From positions 113,602,609 to 113,666,608 of the forward strand of contig CM077151.1 of the NCBI GenBank assembly GCA_039583875.1: a DNA stretch of 64,000 nucleotides. The letters are read 5' to 3'. The notes beneath the pieces were generated by a model. The model searched no databases, was not told where the DNA came from, and saw only the letters and a list, made by a program, of their open reading frames with translations. The position numbers and the translations under genes were made by a program. Of this stretch, positions 1-10,300 are shown piece after piece (the stretch's first letter is position 1; every line of letters begins with the position of its first letter). Source of the stretch: Platanthera guangdongensis. Taxonomy: Eukaryota; Streptophyta; Magnoliopsida; Asparagales; Orchidaceae.

Positions 1-240
1 CAGATGCAAGAACTGAGGGGGAGCAAGGGGTCAAATGCTACAGACCAAGATTTGCAGAAGCCGAAAAGGGGGAGATTACCCTCTCGGCTAAGGCTAAGGT
101 GGCTCCAAAGTTTGCTCGCACGAAATTGGTATCGGTAATGCATATCTCTCTCCACTTAATTTCAAGGTTATGTCTTTCATTCCCATACGCTTTATTCACC
201 TTAGCTTGTAGGGTTTAGGCTTCTTCAAATAGGGGGAGAT
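1..240 (+). other. 3' end of a Copia (Sirevirus-type) internal region with repeated polypurine tracts
   Basis: Non-coding tail of a retrotransposon whose body lies left of the window. Several G-rich purine runs of the form GGGGGAG occur (about 16-22, 75-81 and 232-238), the last directly before the LTR start TGTTGGG at 241. Repeated PPT copies upstream of the 3' LTR are a known Sirevirus trait. No coding sequence is recognisable here. Confidence 0.6.
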
Positions 241-577
241 TGTTGGGTATTGTATCCACAACGTACCTGATTTGAAGAAGCCCCTGAACAAGCTAAGGTA
301 AATAGGCAATGTTTTTGACAAATTATTTCAAGTTGTGCTTGCAGTTATTCCACGCTAAGTGCACACCAATGTCAGGGTGCAGTAGGTCAATATACACGGG
401 TCTGCACGACGTAATCCCTCGTTGAGCAGATCAGTGTGTTGGCCTACGTGTACTCTCTCTATTGGAGTGCACTTACTTTCAAGTACAGGGTTGTGATCTA
501 GCAAGAGCAGACAAGGAGCAAAGATGGGTCAAGGAGCACATCATGGGTGGAAAGACAAAAATTCGTCTAAGTGTAAA

Positions 578-917
578 TCGACGAGAATCGCCAAGTGATT
601 CTCGCCGATTCGGCGAGAATCACTAGTGATTCTCGCCGAATCGTCGAGAATCAGTGGCAGATTCTCGCCGACTCGATCCAGCTACTTCAAGGCGCGCAAA
701 TTCTGATGCTAAGTAAGAATCGTCGAGAATCACCAAGTGATTCTCGCCGATTCGCCGAGAATCACTAGCTGATTCTCGCCGTCTCGACCCGGCTAAATCA
801 GTGTGTGCAACCAAGTCAAATTCGACGAGAATCGTCCTTGATTCTCGCCGAATCGTCGAGAATCACCTTTGATTCTCGACGACTCGACGAGATTCACTTT
901 CGATTCTCACCGATTTT
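578..917 (+). repeat. Palindrome array in LTR-A (core GATTCTCGCCGA / TCGGCGAGAATC)
   Basis: About ten imperfect copies of a unit whose halves GATTCTCGCCG and CGGCGAGAATC are reverse complements. Copies are spaced roughly 25-60 bp apart and differ mainly in the central bases. The array lies upstream of the TATA-like sequence at 1036, in presumed U3. Confidence 0.85.
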
Positions 918-1035
918 GACTTGGGAGATTTTCTAGAACTCCCTGAACCGGATTCTGCCGCTGACAATGTTCTGGACCGGGATTTAGGGATTCTTCTTGT
1001 GGGACCCACAACGGTCATATTGAAAGTATCTACAG

Positions 1036-1043
1036 TATATATA
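1036..1043 (+). promoter_or_regulatory. TATA box of LTR-A
   Basis: TATATATA in a GC-richer context, about 795 bp into the LTR and about 120 bp downstream of the palindrome array. This is the most likely start point for LTR-driven transcription. Confidence 0.5.
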
Positions 1044-1553
1044 CGGGCATTTTTTTGAACGACAGATACAAAGAAAAGAAGCCGAGCCGATCTTGACCTA
1101 AAATCGCGAGTTCCGCTCCGTCGCCGCCGTCTTTGCTCGAGCAAGTTGGTCGCCGCTTTTGATCGAGATTTCTTCCTGATCTTCCGGCGACAGAAGCTTG
1201 GCTAAGCTTAGAGTCTCACGCGTCTATCCAGAGATCCCTTGTCTCTCGATTTGTTGATCGGGATAAACTTCCCCGTCCGAATCGATCGAGACGACTGATC
1301 CTAGAGTGACCGTTGGTAGACCTATCTTGCTTCGCTACGAAGTTTGGATCTCCAGAGTACAGCAGCCGCACATCGTCGTCGCCGCCGATCCCATGAACCT
1401 AGCCGCCGCCCTTCTTGTCGCCGCCGGTTCCGGGGAGATCCTCTCCAAGAGAGATCTAGGGTTGTGGACTCTTTGTGGACTCCAAGAACACGTCGTCAAC
1501 AAAGAGGGACACCTTAGTCTCCAAACGTAGTTTGTATCTCTTGTACATTCTAG

Positions 1554-1715
1554 TTTACTTTTGTTGTAAAGGAACGTTTGTTCCGTGTTGTAAGGGTTGG
1601 GTGCAACCCGTGTTGTGGGAGTGTTGACTCCTACGTGTGGAAGGGTTCCTTCCGATAGTGCAAGGATTGGATTTCAATCCTGTTGGAGAAGTGACCGAGT
1701 CGTCCCGTGTTGGGA
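1554..1715 (+). repeat. String of seven different stem-loops in LTR-A
   Basis: Consecutive short inverted repeats with different stems: TTTAC/GTAAA (1554-1570), GGAAC/GTTCC (1571-1584), GGGTT/AACCC (1594-1609), GGAGT/ACTCC (1618-1631), GGAAGG/CCTTCC (1639-1653), GGATTG/CAATCC (1664-1680) and TCCC/GGGA (1703-1715). Loops are 3-7 nt. Linkers resemble GTGTTGTA/G. The string ends about 20 bp before the conserved GTGGATGTACCCA block. Confidence 0.75.
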
Positions 1716-1888
1716 GATAGGTCGAAGGGGGGAAGTGGATGTACCCAAGTCGGGGAACCACTATAAATAGCTTGTGTACTCTGTTGTGCTGTGTTGTTTT
1801 ATTTTCGTGTGCAGGTACAATTTAAATTTCGCAAAAACGCTGCACGTCACCTATTCCCCCCCCCCCTCCTAGGTGAACATTGTTGACA

Positions 1889-4371
1889 CTAGGTGGACTT
1901 TCAATTTGCAAGGCAAATTCTTGTCTGAAATTGTTAGCAAGGTTATCCTGTGCAAGTCTGGAGGACATGACAGGATTTCAGCTTATATGTTCAGTCTAAT
2001 GACAAGGTTAATCTTCCAACTAAATACTGATTAGTCTGCAGTATTGTTTGATAAGATTAAAGAGAGTATGAAGAAACCCAATATGGGCAGAATTCTTAGT
2101 CTATACCTAGCTGGTAGTTTACCAGAGGTGATGAGTCAAGCAGCTGGATCTAAAATCAATCACATGAGGAAGATGGACATGAGAATCTTCTCTAGATGGG
2201 ATAGAGTCTTGACTAAGGAAATGCCAACTCCTGAGAAGGTAACACCCCAGAAAAGGAAGAAGAAATCAGCCCCTATGGCTCAAGAATCATCAAGCAGTTC
2301 TGAGGAGCAAGTAGTGTTCACTCCTGATGAAGAAGAAACTGGAAATGCTGGACAATCTCCGGCAAGACAAGAAGAAGCACCAAGGCAGGGGGAGCTACCT
2401 CAAGCAAGCCCAATTCACCAAGATTCAATCCAGGGGGAGCCTCTATTGGTGGATGAGCCAACTCCACTAGAGAGTGAACAAGCTACCCACACAATACTTG
2501 AGGTAATAACTGAAATTAATGAATTAAATTTTCCTATTGAGGATGATGTTATGTATGATTCCTTACCTAATGTTAATCAGCAAACCCAAACACATAGTCA
2601 ACCCCAAGATGTTGTCATGGAAGACACATTTGTTGCTTCTCAAGTGGTATCTGATCAAGTGGTTGATGAAATAAGAGAATCTCCACCCCATGCTCAACAA
2701 GAATTTACCCTAGAAGTACTATTCCCAGATCTTCTACAAACTGACTTTGAGAAAGAAAGTGTTGTTGCTGAGGGGGAGAAAGTCATTATTGAGGGGGAGC
2801 AAGTGGAAAATATAGAGAAAACTGCAGGCAAAGAGACTGAGGTGCCAAAAGATGCTGAAGGGCTACAAAGGACTGAGAAGGAGTTACCTCCTAGTCCTAA
2901 GGACAGAGTTGATATTGCAAGTACATCTACTTCTGAAGATGAAGAGGCTGTAAGAGCCAAGAAGAGGAAATTCCAAGTTTTTAAGAGAAGAAGCCAGAAT
3001 TATAAGAAAGCTTTACAAATAATAGCACCGCAACCTGCACTACAGCCTGCCCCATCTACTGATTTTAGTTCTCTGATGATTGCTTTACAAATAAAGATGG
3101 ATGAGCAAAGGCAAGCAATAGAAAAGTATGTAGATGAAGGGAATAAATCTCTACAATTTGATCTTGCACAAGATATTAAGTCCATCAGATTTGAGATGAA
3201 TCTGAATAAGAAAGAGATGACTGACTGCTTTCATAAGGGAGGAAATGCAGTAGTCTATCTAGCAACTCATCAAGAGAAGATCAAAGCTCAAGTGGATGAA
3301 CTTGAAGTGAAGCAAGGCTATGTTCTGGAGAACCAGCTAAGGATGAATGATAATTTAACAGTTTCACATAATGTCATAGTAACTGAGATAAAGAATATAG
3401 CCACTGCACAGTCTGCAGAAAGTGCAAAAGCCAAAGAAACTTTTGACAAAGCATTGCAAGAAAGCCTAATTGTTGTTACTACTGCACTTTAGGATTCCCA
3501 GAAGGCTATAACTGACAAGCTCCAAAGGTTGAAATCTTTCTTTAAGGATGGAGTAAACTATTTGGATGCACAAATAAGATTTCAGAAAGATGATCTAAGG
3601 GATCACATTGAAAGAGAAGTCATAAAGGGGGAGAGGGTGTTAGTCAAAGCAGGCTCTGATCATGCAAAATGGATTTCAAATTCCATCAGAGCTACCCTTG
3701 GATATCCTCCATTATGTGATGATGATAATGTTGCAGAATCTGGGATTAATCCTGCATATCTTGGAGGAGAGCAAGCTGAAGTGGCTCAAGTAATTTACCC
3801 TCCACCAGACTTTGATATGATACATGCAGATATACAGTCAATGTATAGCCCACCTGAGGGAAATCAGAAGGTCATCATAGAAAAAGTAGTTCAGCCAATG
3901 CCAGAGGCTATACTGAAAGAACAAGAAGCTTTACAGAAAGAACAAGAGACTCAATTGTCTAAGAAGAGATTCAGGGAGCAAGCCGAACTCAGGCCTGATT
4001 TTGAACAGTGGAGCCCCACCTCCAGGAATATCATTTTGACTGCTTGGAAAGCTGCCAAAGACAATATCCAGGATAGAAACAAGTGGTATTCTGAACTGGA
4101 GTGTAGGAAGCATGAGTCCAGGCAAGAGGCAATTGTGCAATATAGAAGAAAGGCAAAGATGGGAAAGCTACCTCCTAATACCCAGGAGCCTAGCAAGTAC
4201 TTTCCAAAGTCATATCATTACTTTGAAAGACAAAAGATCAAGGCTGAAGAGCAGAAAAAGAAGGATCTAAAAGGAAAGAAGCCTACTGCTGATGATGATA
4301 CTGAAGCTCCTGTCCAAGCAAAGATACAGTCTGGAAATGGCATAGTTATCAAGGAAACTGAGCAGCAATAG
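1889..4371 (+). pseudogene. 3' ORF of a Sirevirus-like Copia element (env-like position), broken
   Basis: One reading frame runs from the LTR-A junction at 1889 to a stop at 4369-4371, interrupted only by TAG at 2032-2034 and TAG at 3490-3492. Its N-terminus was removed by the LTR-A insertion. The product has an ordered N-terminal part (about the first 110 residues), an acidic Ser/Glu/Pro-rich middle, a basic patch near 2960-3010, coiled-coil-like Glu/Lys/Gln segments, and a Lys-rich C-terminus. It shows no gag zinc knuckle, protease, integrase or RT motif. Position just upstream of a PPT and LTR matches the extra ORF between pol and the 3' LTR in some Sireviruses. Function unknown; it could also be a captured gene. 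Confidence 0.6.
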
Positions 4372-4648
4372 GCTAGAATTTTTCTTAAAGTTTACCAGTT
4401 GTAATCACTTGTATTAAAACTTTCTGTAAACTTTTGAATAATGAATATGATAAAGTTGTTAGAACAATGTGATATGTGCTAATTCTATTACATTAATTGT
4501 TCTGAGATATCTGTGTATACATGTTTTTATTAATACATGTTTATGTACTTACCCTGTTATATAATCCTGTTTTACATCATACTGTGATTTTGTTATGTAT
4601 GGTGTATATCATTGACTAAGGGTTATGACTTCTCCAAATAGGGGAGAT
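4372..4648 (+). other. Non-coding tail and polypurine tract before LTR-B
   Basis: AT-rich sequence after the stop codon, ending with AAATAGGGGAGAT directly ahead of the LTR start TGTTGGGCAC at 4649. This is the plus-strand primer (PPT) position. Confidence 0.65.
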
Positions 4649-4794
4649 TGTTGGGCACATTGGAATAAATGTACCTGATTTGAAGAAGCCTCACCCTACT
4701 CAATGATATACATCAAAATGTATTTGATGTATTTTGAGTTACCTTGTGCAGGTTAAGTATTTGCAGGGAAAGCTGAAAAGTTTCTAAGTCTATG

Positions 4795-5612
4795 TGTCGA
4801 CACCCAGAAGAAAAATGTCGACACTTAAGAAGACTTGTGTCGACATCCAGAGAAGCAGTGTCGACACTTGGAGTAATTGTGTCGACACCTGGAATGCAGA
4901 GTCGATACCAGAAGGAAAGTGTCGACACATACAACTTGTGTCGACACTCAATGAAGAAATGACCAGAAAAGTTGTGTCGACACTTAGAAGCAGTGTCGAC
5001 ACCCAGAGGAACTTTGTCGACATCAGAAAGTGTCGACACTTGGAGGCTGTGTCAACACTCAGCAAAAGTTCAACAAATTCTAAGTACAAGTGTCGACACA
5101 AAGGAGATGTGTCGACACTCAGCCAAAGTCTCAACACATGAAGAATGTGTCGACACAAAGGATCAGTGTCGACACACAGCAGAAGTCTCAACACATGAAG
5201 AAAGTGTCGACACAAGGAGCTGTGTCGACACTCAGTAATTTTCAATGAAGTCTAAGTACAAGTGTCGACACAAAGAAGATGTGTCGACACTCAGCAAAAG
5301 GTTCAATGCTGAAGGCATGTGTTGACACCAAGAAGATGTGTCGACACTTAACAAGTTCAACACAAGAAGATGTGTCGACACAAAGGAGTTGTGTCAACAC
5401 TTACAAGAAATCAACAAAGTACTGAAGAACAAGGAGTTGTGTCGACACACATTATCAGTGTCGACACACAATGAAGAAGCTGTGTCGAGAAGTAATTTCT
5501 ACAACACAAGGAGTTGTGTCGACACCATGAAGGCTAGTGTCGACACTTAGTCAACTTGTGTCGACACTTAGTCTATCAGTGTCGACACTTAAAGACAGAC
5601 TGTCTCGACACT
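4795..5612 (+). repeat. GTGTCGACAC palindrome array in LTR-B
   Basis: Around 25 exact or near-exact copies of the perfect 10-bp palindrome GTGTCGACAC, at irregular 15-60 bp spacing. Some copies are decayed by single C-to-T or G-to-A changes (for example GTGTCAACAC). Interspersed segments such as AAAGGA and TCAGCAAAAG recur. It lies in U3, ending about 130 bp before the TATA box. Confidence 0.92.
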
Positions 5613-5745
5613 TTCAGACAGTTACAGGAAATTCAAGAAGTGACTGGATGACATGACAGCTGCCATTCCAGTCGGTCTACTGCAACTGTCAGAGTTGTCA
5701 GAAAGTCGTTAGGGACCGGATCAGCCGGTCACCATGAAGAAAGTC

Positions 5746-5752
5746 TATATAA
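5746..5752 (+). promoter_or_regulatory. TATA box of LTR-B
   Basis: TATATAA followed by AGGC, about 1.1 kb into the LTR and just downstream of the palindrome array. Confidence 0.55.
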
Positions 5753-6108
5753 AGGCTTATTCTGTCAACAGTAGAAGAGGATTCACACAAGATCAACCAA
5801 TTTATTGAAGAATCAATTCAAGTGAAGATCTAAGTAGTTGGAGAGAGAGAGCTCCTTCCAAGAAGACAGCTGTTGAACCAGGCTGTGAAGAAAGTTTCAG
5901 ACTTAGATCTGAATCTTAAGTTACAGTGATTGAAGATCAGCTGCATAGAGTATCAATCCTACTGTGTTCTACATTCAAGAAGCTTTGAAGGAAGCCAAGG
6001 GAGGTTGATCTCAGCAGAGTTCTTCCAAGAACTCATCAAGAAACCTGTCAACTCTTCTCTCTTATTCTGAGTTGAGGTTATATACATTGTATTCTTAATT
6101 TCTTGTAG

Positions 6109-6332
6109 GATCCTTAGGGATCTGAGTTGTAAGCCTGAAATTATAAAGGCTGAGTGGTAGGGCCTGTGTGCCTGAGTGTAGGAGATTCATTTCTCTGAGT
6201 GTAGGCCTTGTGGCTGAGTGTAGGTCTTTGTGAAGACTGAGTGGTAGGACTGTTGAGCCTGAGTTGTAGGAGTGGGATCACTCTGAGCTGTAGGAACCAG
6301 GTTTGGGTTCTGAGTGTAAGATCTGAGGATCT
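6109..6332 (+). repeat. String of ten different stem-loops with a constant linker in LTR-B
   Basis: Stems: GATCC/GGATC (6109-6122), AGCCT/AGGCT (6132-6151), GGGC/GCCT (6160-6173), GAGA/TCTC (6182-6195), GCC/GGC (6205-6214), GTCTT/AAGAC (6224-6237), AGG-CT/AG-CCT with one bulged A (6246-6260), GAGTG/CACTC (6270-6283), GAACC/GGTTC (6294-6310), AGATC/GATCT (6319-6332). Several are extended by a closing G-T pair. Between them the linker GAGTG(T/G)TAG or GAGTTGTAG recurs. Unit length is about 20-28 bp. Confidence 0.85.
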
Positions 6333-6372
6333 GAGGAATAGTGGAGGAGTTTGGCCGAATCTAGTACACTAC

Positions 6373-6781
6373 TGTTGAAGTATTAGACCGGGCGGCTTAG
6401 CGGTCTGATCCAGCGGTTTGTTGACCGGGCGGCTTAGCGGTCTGATCCAGCGGTTTGTTGACCGAGCGGTTTGGCGATCTCACTCTGAAGCCTGGAGACC
6501 GGTCGGTCTATCGGTCTACCATTGCGGCCTGTTCTATCCTACTGGAGTTGCCGAGCGGTTAACCCATCTGTCTAACCGCGCGGCCTGTGCGGTCACCTTT
6601 ATTCTAGCCGCTCAGTATTGTAAATGTTTAGTCCCACATTGTTTGTATACTCTCTTTCTTATCTCCTCCATTCTATATAAGGGAGGTCATACCTTTGTAA
6701 ATGATATCTTTTTTGAATAATAAAATTTCAATTATTCAAAAGTTTATCCGCTTGTTCTCTCTTTTTCGCTACTTTCTAACA
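6373..6781 (+). repeat. 5' LTR of Copia-1
   Basis: 409 bp. The first part contains a tandem duplication of about 37 bp (GACCGGGCGGCTTAGCGG...), then TATA box TATATAA at 6674-6680. It ends TTTCTAACA directly before the primer site. Rich in GCGG/CCGC trinucleotide contexts. Confidence 0.95.
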
Positions 6782-6792
6782 TGGTATCAGAG
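6782..6792 (+). promoter_or_regulatory. Primer-binding site of Copia-1
   Basis: TGGTATCAGAG immediately follows the 5' LTR. This is the sequence complementary to the 3' end of plant initiator tRNA-Met, used to start minus-strand synthesis. Confidence 0.93.
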
Positions 6793-7371
6793 GGCACGGT
6801 CATTTCCTCCTGATTCTGTGCGCTCTCTGTTGTTCGCGGCTTGTTTTCCGCTTTCTGCGACCTGTCTCGCGACTTGCCTTCTCTTCTGTCCGTTACCCTG
6901 TTTGCGCAGCTTGTTTCTGTCCGCTGCCCTGTTCGCGCGGCTTGCTTCTTCTTGGTTCTCTTCTCCTACTGTTATTCGTCGCAGCGACCTGTTTCCTTGT
7001 CGCCGCGCTCCTTGTTCTTTCTTGCCTCTCCATCTTCCTAGTCGTTGCGGCATGTCTCTGTCCGCGTGCCTTGTCTCTACCCGCTGCGGACTTCTTCTCC
7101 CTGTCCGCTTCTGCTTTCCCCATTTCCGCTTGTCTCTATACTCGCGGTTTGCTGCTGTGATCTGCCTGACCGTGCGGGTTGTTCCTATCTCACCTGCATC
7201 TTGGTCGCGGTCACCTGCTCTTCTCCTCTCTTCTGTTCGCTCGGCCTTTTCAGTCCGCGCGACCTCTTCCCTGATGTACCTTTGACCTCTTTCTATCTGC
7301 TACTGTTCGCACGGCTTCTTCTGTTTTCTAACCGCTTCTATTTGCGCGGCTTCTTCTGCTTGTCGGGTTCT
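6793..7371 (+). other. Pyrimidine-rich leader of Copia-1
   Basis: About 580 bp of C/T-rich sequence with degenerate recurrences of GCGGCTTGTTTCTGTCCG-like text. It has long stop-free stretches in several frames because of its composition, but none resembles gag. It is treated as untranslated leader, probably holding packaging signals. Confidence 0.6.
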
Positions 7372-10300
7372 ATGACTACCTCCGGTCTCACCACTACTCC
7401 TGCATCTCCTTCTCCTCCTCTTCCTTTGGGCAACCTTGGCACCCTTTCCAAGCTTGTTGGCTCCAACTATCCCGATTGGAGCGTTTCTTTCACCTTTCTC
7501 CTTCGTTCTCAACGCAAGCGTCATCACCTCACCGATGACCCTCCTCCTCACACCTCTCCTGAGTTTGATGACTGGGATGCGAGTGATGCTCTTGTCCGTA
7601 CCTGGCTGGCCAACAGCCTTTCTGATGAGTGCCTTCCCGTTATTCGTCATGATGAGACGGTCAAGGCCGCCTGGCTTCACCTCGTTGCTCTCTATTCTAA
7701 GTGGGGCCAGACGTCCCGCATTTATACTCTCTATGCGGACCTCTTCGCCCGCCCTTCCATGTCACCGGCTGCGGCTTATCAGCAGGTTCAGGCTCTTGGT
7801 GCTGAAATCCTCCAGAATCGCCCCTTCTCCGCGAACTTGGCCGACCAGCACAAACACTTCCAGGAACTCCTGGTTGTTTGTTATCTTCTTCGTCTTCCCG
7901 ACTCTTATGATATGATCCGCCAGCAGATCTTGGGTGAGGCGGAATCTCCTACTTTGGATGCCACTGCGGCTCGCATTGCCGCTGTTACTTCGCTACTCCA
8001 GCGGCCTCTGTTGGCCTCCCCGCCTTCCCAGGACTCCTTTGCTCACCAAGCTCAGAGGGGGGGCCCTAGTAGCCGCGGCTCCTCTGGTGGACGAGGTTCA
8101 TCCCGGTTCCTCTGCTCTAAGTGTGGTCGTACTGGCCATACTGTTGACCGCTGCTGGCAGAAACATCCTCATCTTCGCCCTTCCGGTGATGCTCCTTCTT
8201 CGGCCTCCGCCTCTTCTCGGTCGTCTGCCTCTGTGGCCACGACGTCAGGTAGTGCCCATGTCGTTACCCAAGGTAAATGGCTGATTGACTCCGGTGCCAC
8301 AAATCATATGACGGGCAACCCTCATTGCTTCTCCCGTCTTGAGACCCATGACCGCTTACCCCCGGTTCGTGTGGCGGATGGTTCCCCGTCCCCGGTTCAT
8401 GGGACGGGCATGGTTCAACTCACCCCATCGCTTTGCTTGGAGGATACCCTCTATGTCCCGAAGTTCCCGTGCAATTTGTTATCAGTTACTACTTTATGAT
8501 GGCAACTTCAGTGCTCTGTCTTATTCACTCCCACTACTTGTTCTTTTGAGGACCCGAGGACCCAGCGGACGATTGCTACTGGGACTGAGAGCGGCGGCCT
8601 CTACTTCCTCGACGATGTTTCCGCTCTATCTGCCTACTCCTCCTCCACCGATCTCCTTCAGTGGCATCTTCATCTTGGACATCCTCCTCCTCGGCTTATT
8701 CGCCAGCTTCTGCCCCACTTACCTCCTACCAGTTCTCCGCTCAACTGTGATGCGTGTCAGCTTGGCAAACATCATCGCTCCTCCTTCCCACCAAAGCAAG
8801 GTCGTGGCTCCTCTCGCATATTTGATCTTATTCATTCTGATGTATGGGGTCCTGCTCCTACCCTCACAGTTGGTCGGGGCAGTCCCTATTTTGTCACTTT
8901 TATCGATGATTTTTCTCGATGTACCTGGGTGTATCTGTTAAAAGATCGCTCTGAACTATTTTCTGTTTGGCAATCATTTTACTTTATGATTAAGACTCAA
9001 TTTGCTATTTCTATTAAAGTCTTACGTTCTGATAATGCCAAAGAATATCTGACTCATGAGTTCTCCGCATTCTTTCACCAACATGGCCTCCTTCATCAAA
9101 CGACTTGTGTTTACACCTCCCAGCAGAATGGGGTGGCGGAGCGTAAAAACCGTCACCTGCTTGATGTTGCGCGTACTCTCATGACGCAGATGCACGTCCC
9201 TCGCTCCTACTGGGGCTACGCTGTGCTCCTCGCCTGCTATCTCATCAATCGCCTTCCCTCCGCGGTTCTCCACGGCCAGACTCCCTTCTCCCTTCTCTAC
9301 CCCCACCAGGAACCTTTTCCTCTTCCTCTTCGTGTCTTTGGCTGTATGGCCTTTGTTCACGCTCCCTCCGCTACCCGCGACAAGCTTTCCCCCCGTTCCA
9401 CCAAGTGTGTCTTTTTGGGGTACTCTACCACTCAAAAAGGCTATTGCTGCTTTGACCCCCTTCTCCGCAAGCAGTTTGTCTCCGCGGATGTTACTTTTTT
9501 CGAAAATGCTTCCTATTTCTCTCCTCCCTCTTCTCTTCCTTCTGATATCTCCGTTCCTTCCACACCTCTCCACGTTTTCCCACCTTCGTCTCCTCCTCCA
9601 CCCACTCCTTCCCAGTCCGTCTCCCCACCCACCCCTCCACCCTCCTCTCCGCTGCCGTCTCTCTCTAGTCCCGGGCCAGCCTTCTCCGCCACGGATGCTC
9701 CGGTCGCTGACGCTCCCATCGCCGACGCTCCCGTTGACCTGGATGTTCTCATTGCCCTTCGCAAAGGGGTGCGGGCGTGTACTCAACACCCGCTCACGGC
9801 TGTTGTTTCCTATGATCAGCTTTCTCCTTCTCGCAGGTGTTTTGCCTTGGCTATCTCTGCTACTTCTACTCCCCGTACCTATCAGGAGGCTCTTGCTCTC
9901 CCTCATTGGAAGTCTTCCATGGATGAGGAGATGGCTACTCTTACTGAACGGGGTACCTGGACCCTGGTTCCTCCTCCCGTGGGCACTGATGTGGTTGGCT
10001 GTCGCTGGGTCTTCGTTGTGAAGTTTCGCCCCGACGGCACTGTGGATCGCTACAAAGCCCGGCTGGTGGCCAAGGGCTTCACTCAGACTTACGGCGTTGA
10101 TTACTTTGATACCTTCTCTCCGGTTGCTCGCCTCAGCACCATCCGGGTTCTCTTTTCTGTGGCTGTTAACCGGGCTTGGGCTATTTCCCAGCTTGATGTG
10201 AAGAATGCCTTTCTTTATGCCGATCTTCAGGAGGACGTCTATATGGAGCAACCTCCTGGGTATGTTGCTCAAGGGGAGACACGTGTATGTCATTTGAAGA

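Larger units (their letters stand above)
241..1888 (+). mobile_element. LTR-A: 3' LTR of a Sirevirus-like Copia element
   Basis: It begins TGTTGGG right after a polypurine tract and ends near ...TTGACA at 1888, where an open reading frame of another element starts in mid-codon sequence. Its start is alignable with LTR-B at 4649 (both run into GTACCTGATTTGAAGAAG). Near its end it has the block GTGGATGTACCCA (1735-1747) followed by GGGGAACCACTATAAAT (1752-1768) and a C-tract, shared with LTR-B and LTR-C and typical of Sirevirus-like LTRs. The 5' LTR and left TSD are outside the window, so the right boundary is approximate. Confidence 0.75.
4649..6372 (+). mobile_element. LTR-B, first part (split by Copia-1)
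   Basis: Begins TGTTGGGCAC after a PPT. It contains a large palindrome array, a TATA box at 5746 and a string of stem-loops, and is broken at 6372 by Copia-1. It resumes at 11825 after the ACTAC duplication and ends near 12029. Joined length is about 1.9 kb. No primer-binding site follows the end, so it is the 3' LTR of the element carrying the ORF at 1889-4371. Confidence 0.8.

Noticed and set aside
4713..5550. Cys/Val/Asp/Thr-rich open frames over the GTGTCGACAC array
   Set aside because: Repeat-driven shadows present on both strands; nothing protein-like.
6701..7371. Open frames in the Copia-1 leader, and their mirror in the Copia-2 leader (17415-18275)
   Set aside because: Pyrimidine-rich composition gives few stops; no gag motif and low-complexity Leu/Ser/Arg products.
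9022..10293. 423-codon minus-strand frame opposite Copia-1 integrase and RT
   Set aside because: It is the shadow of the GC-rich polyprotein in another frame; the plus strand has all pol motifs.
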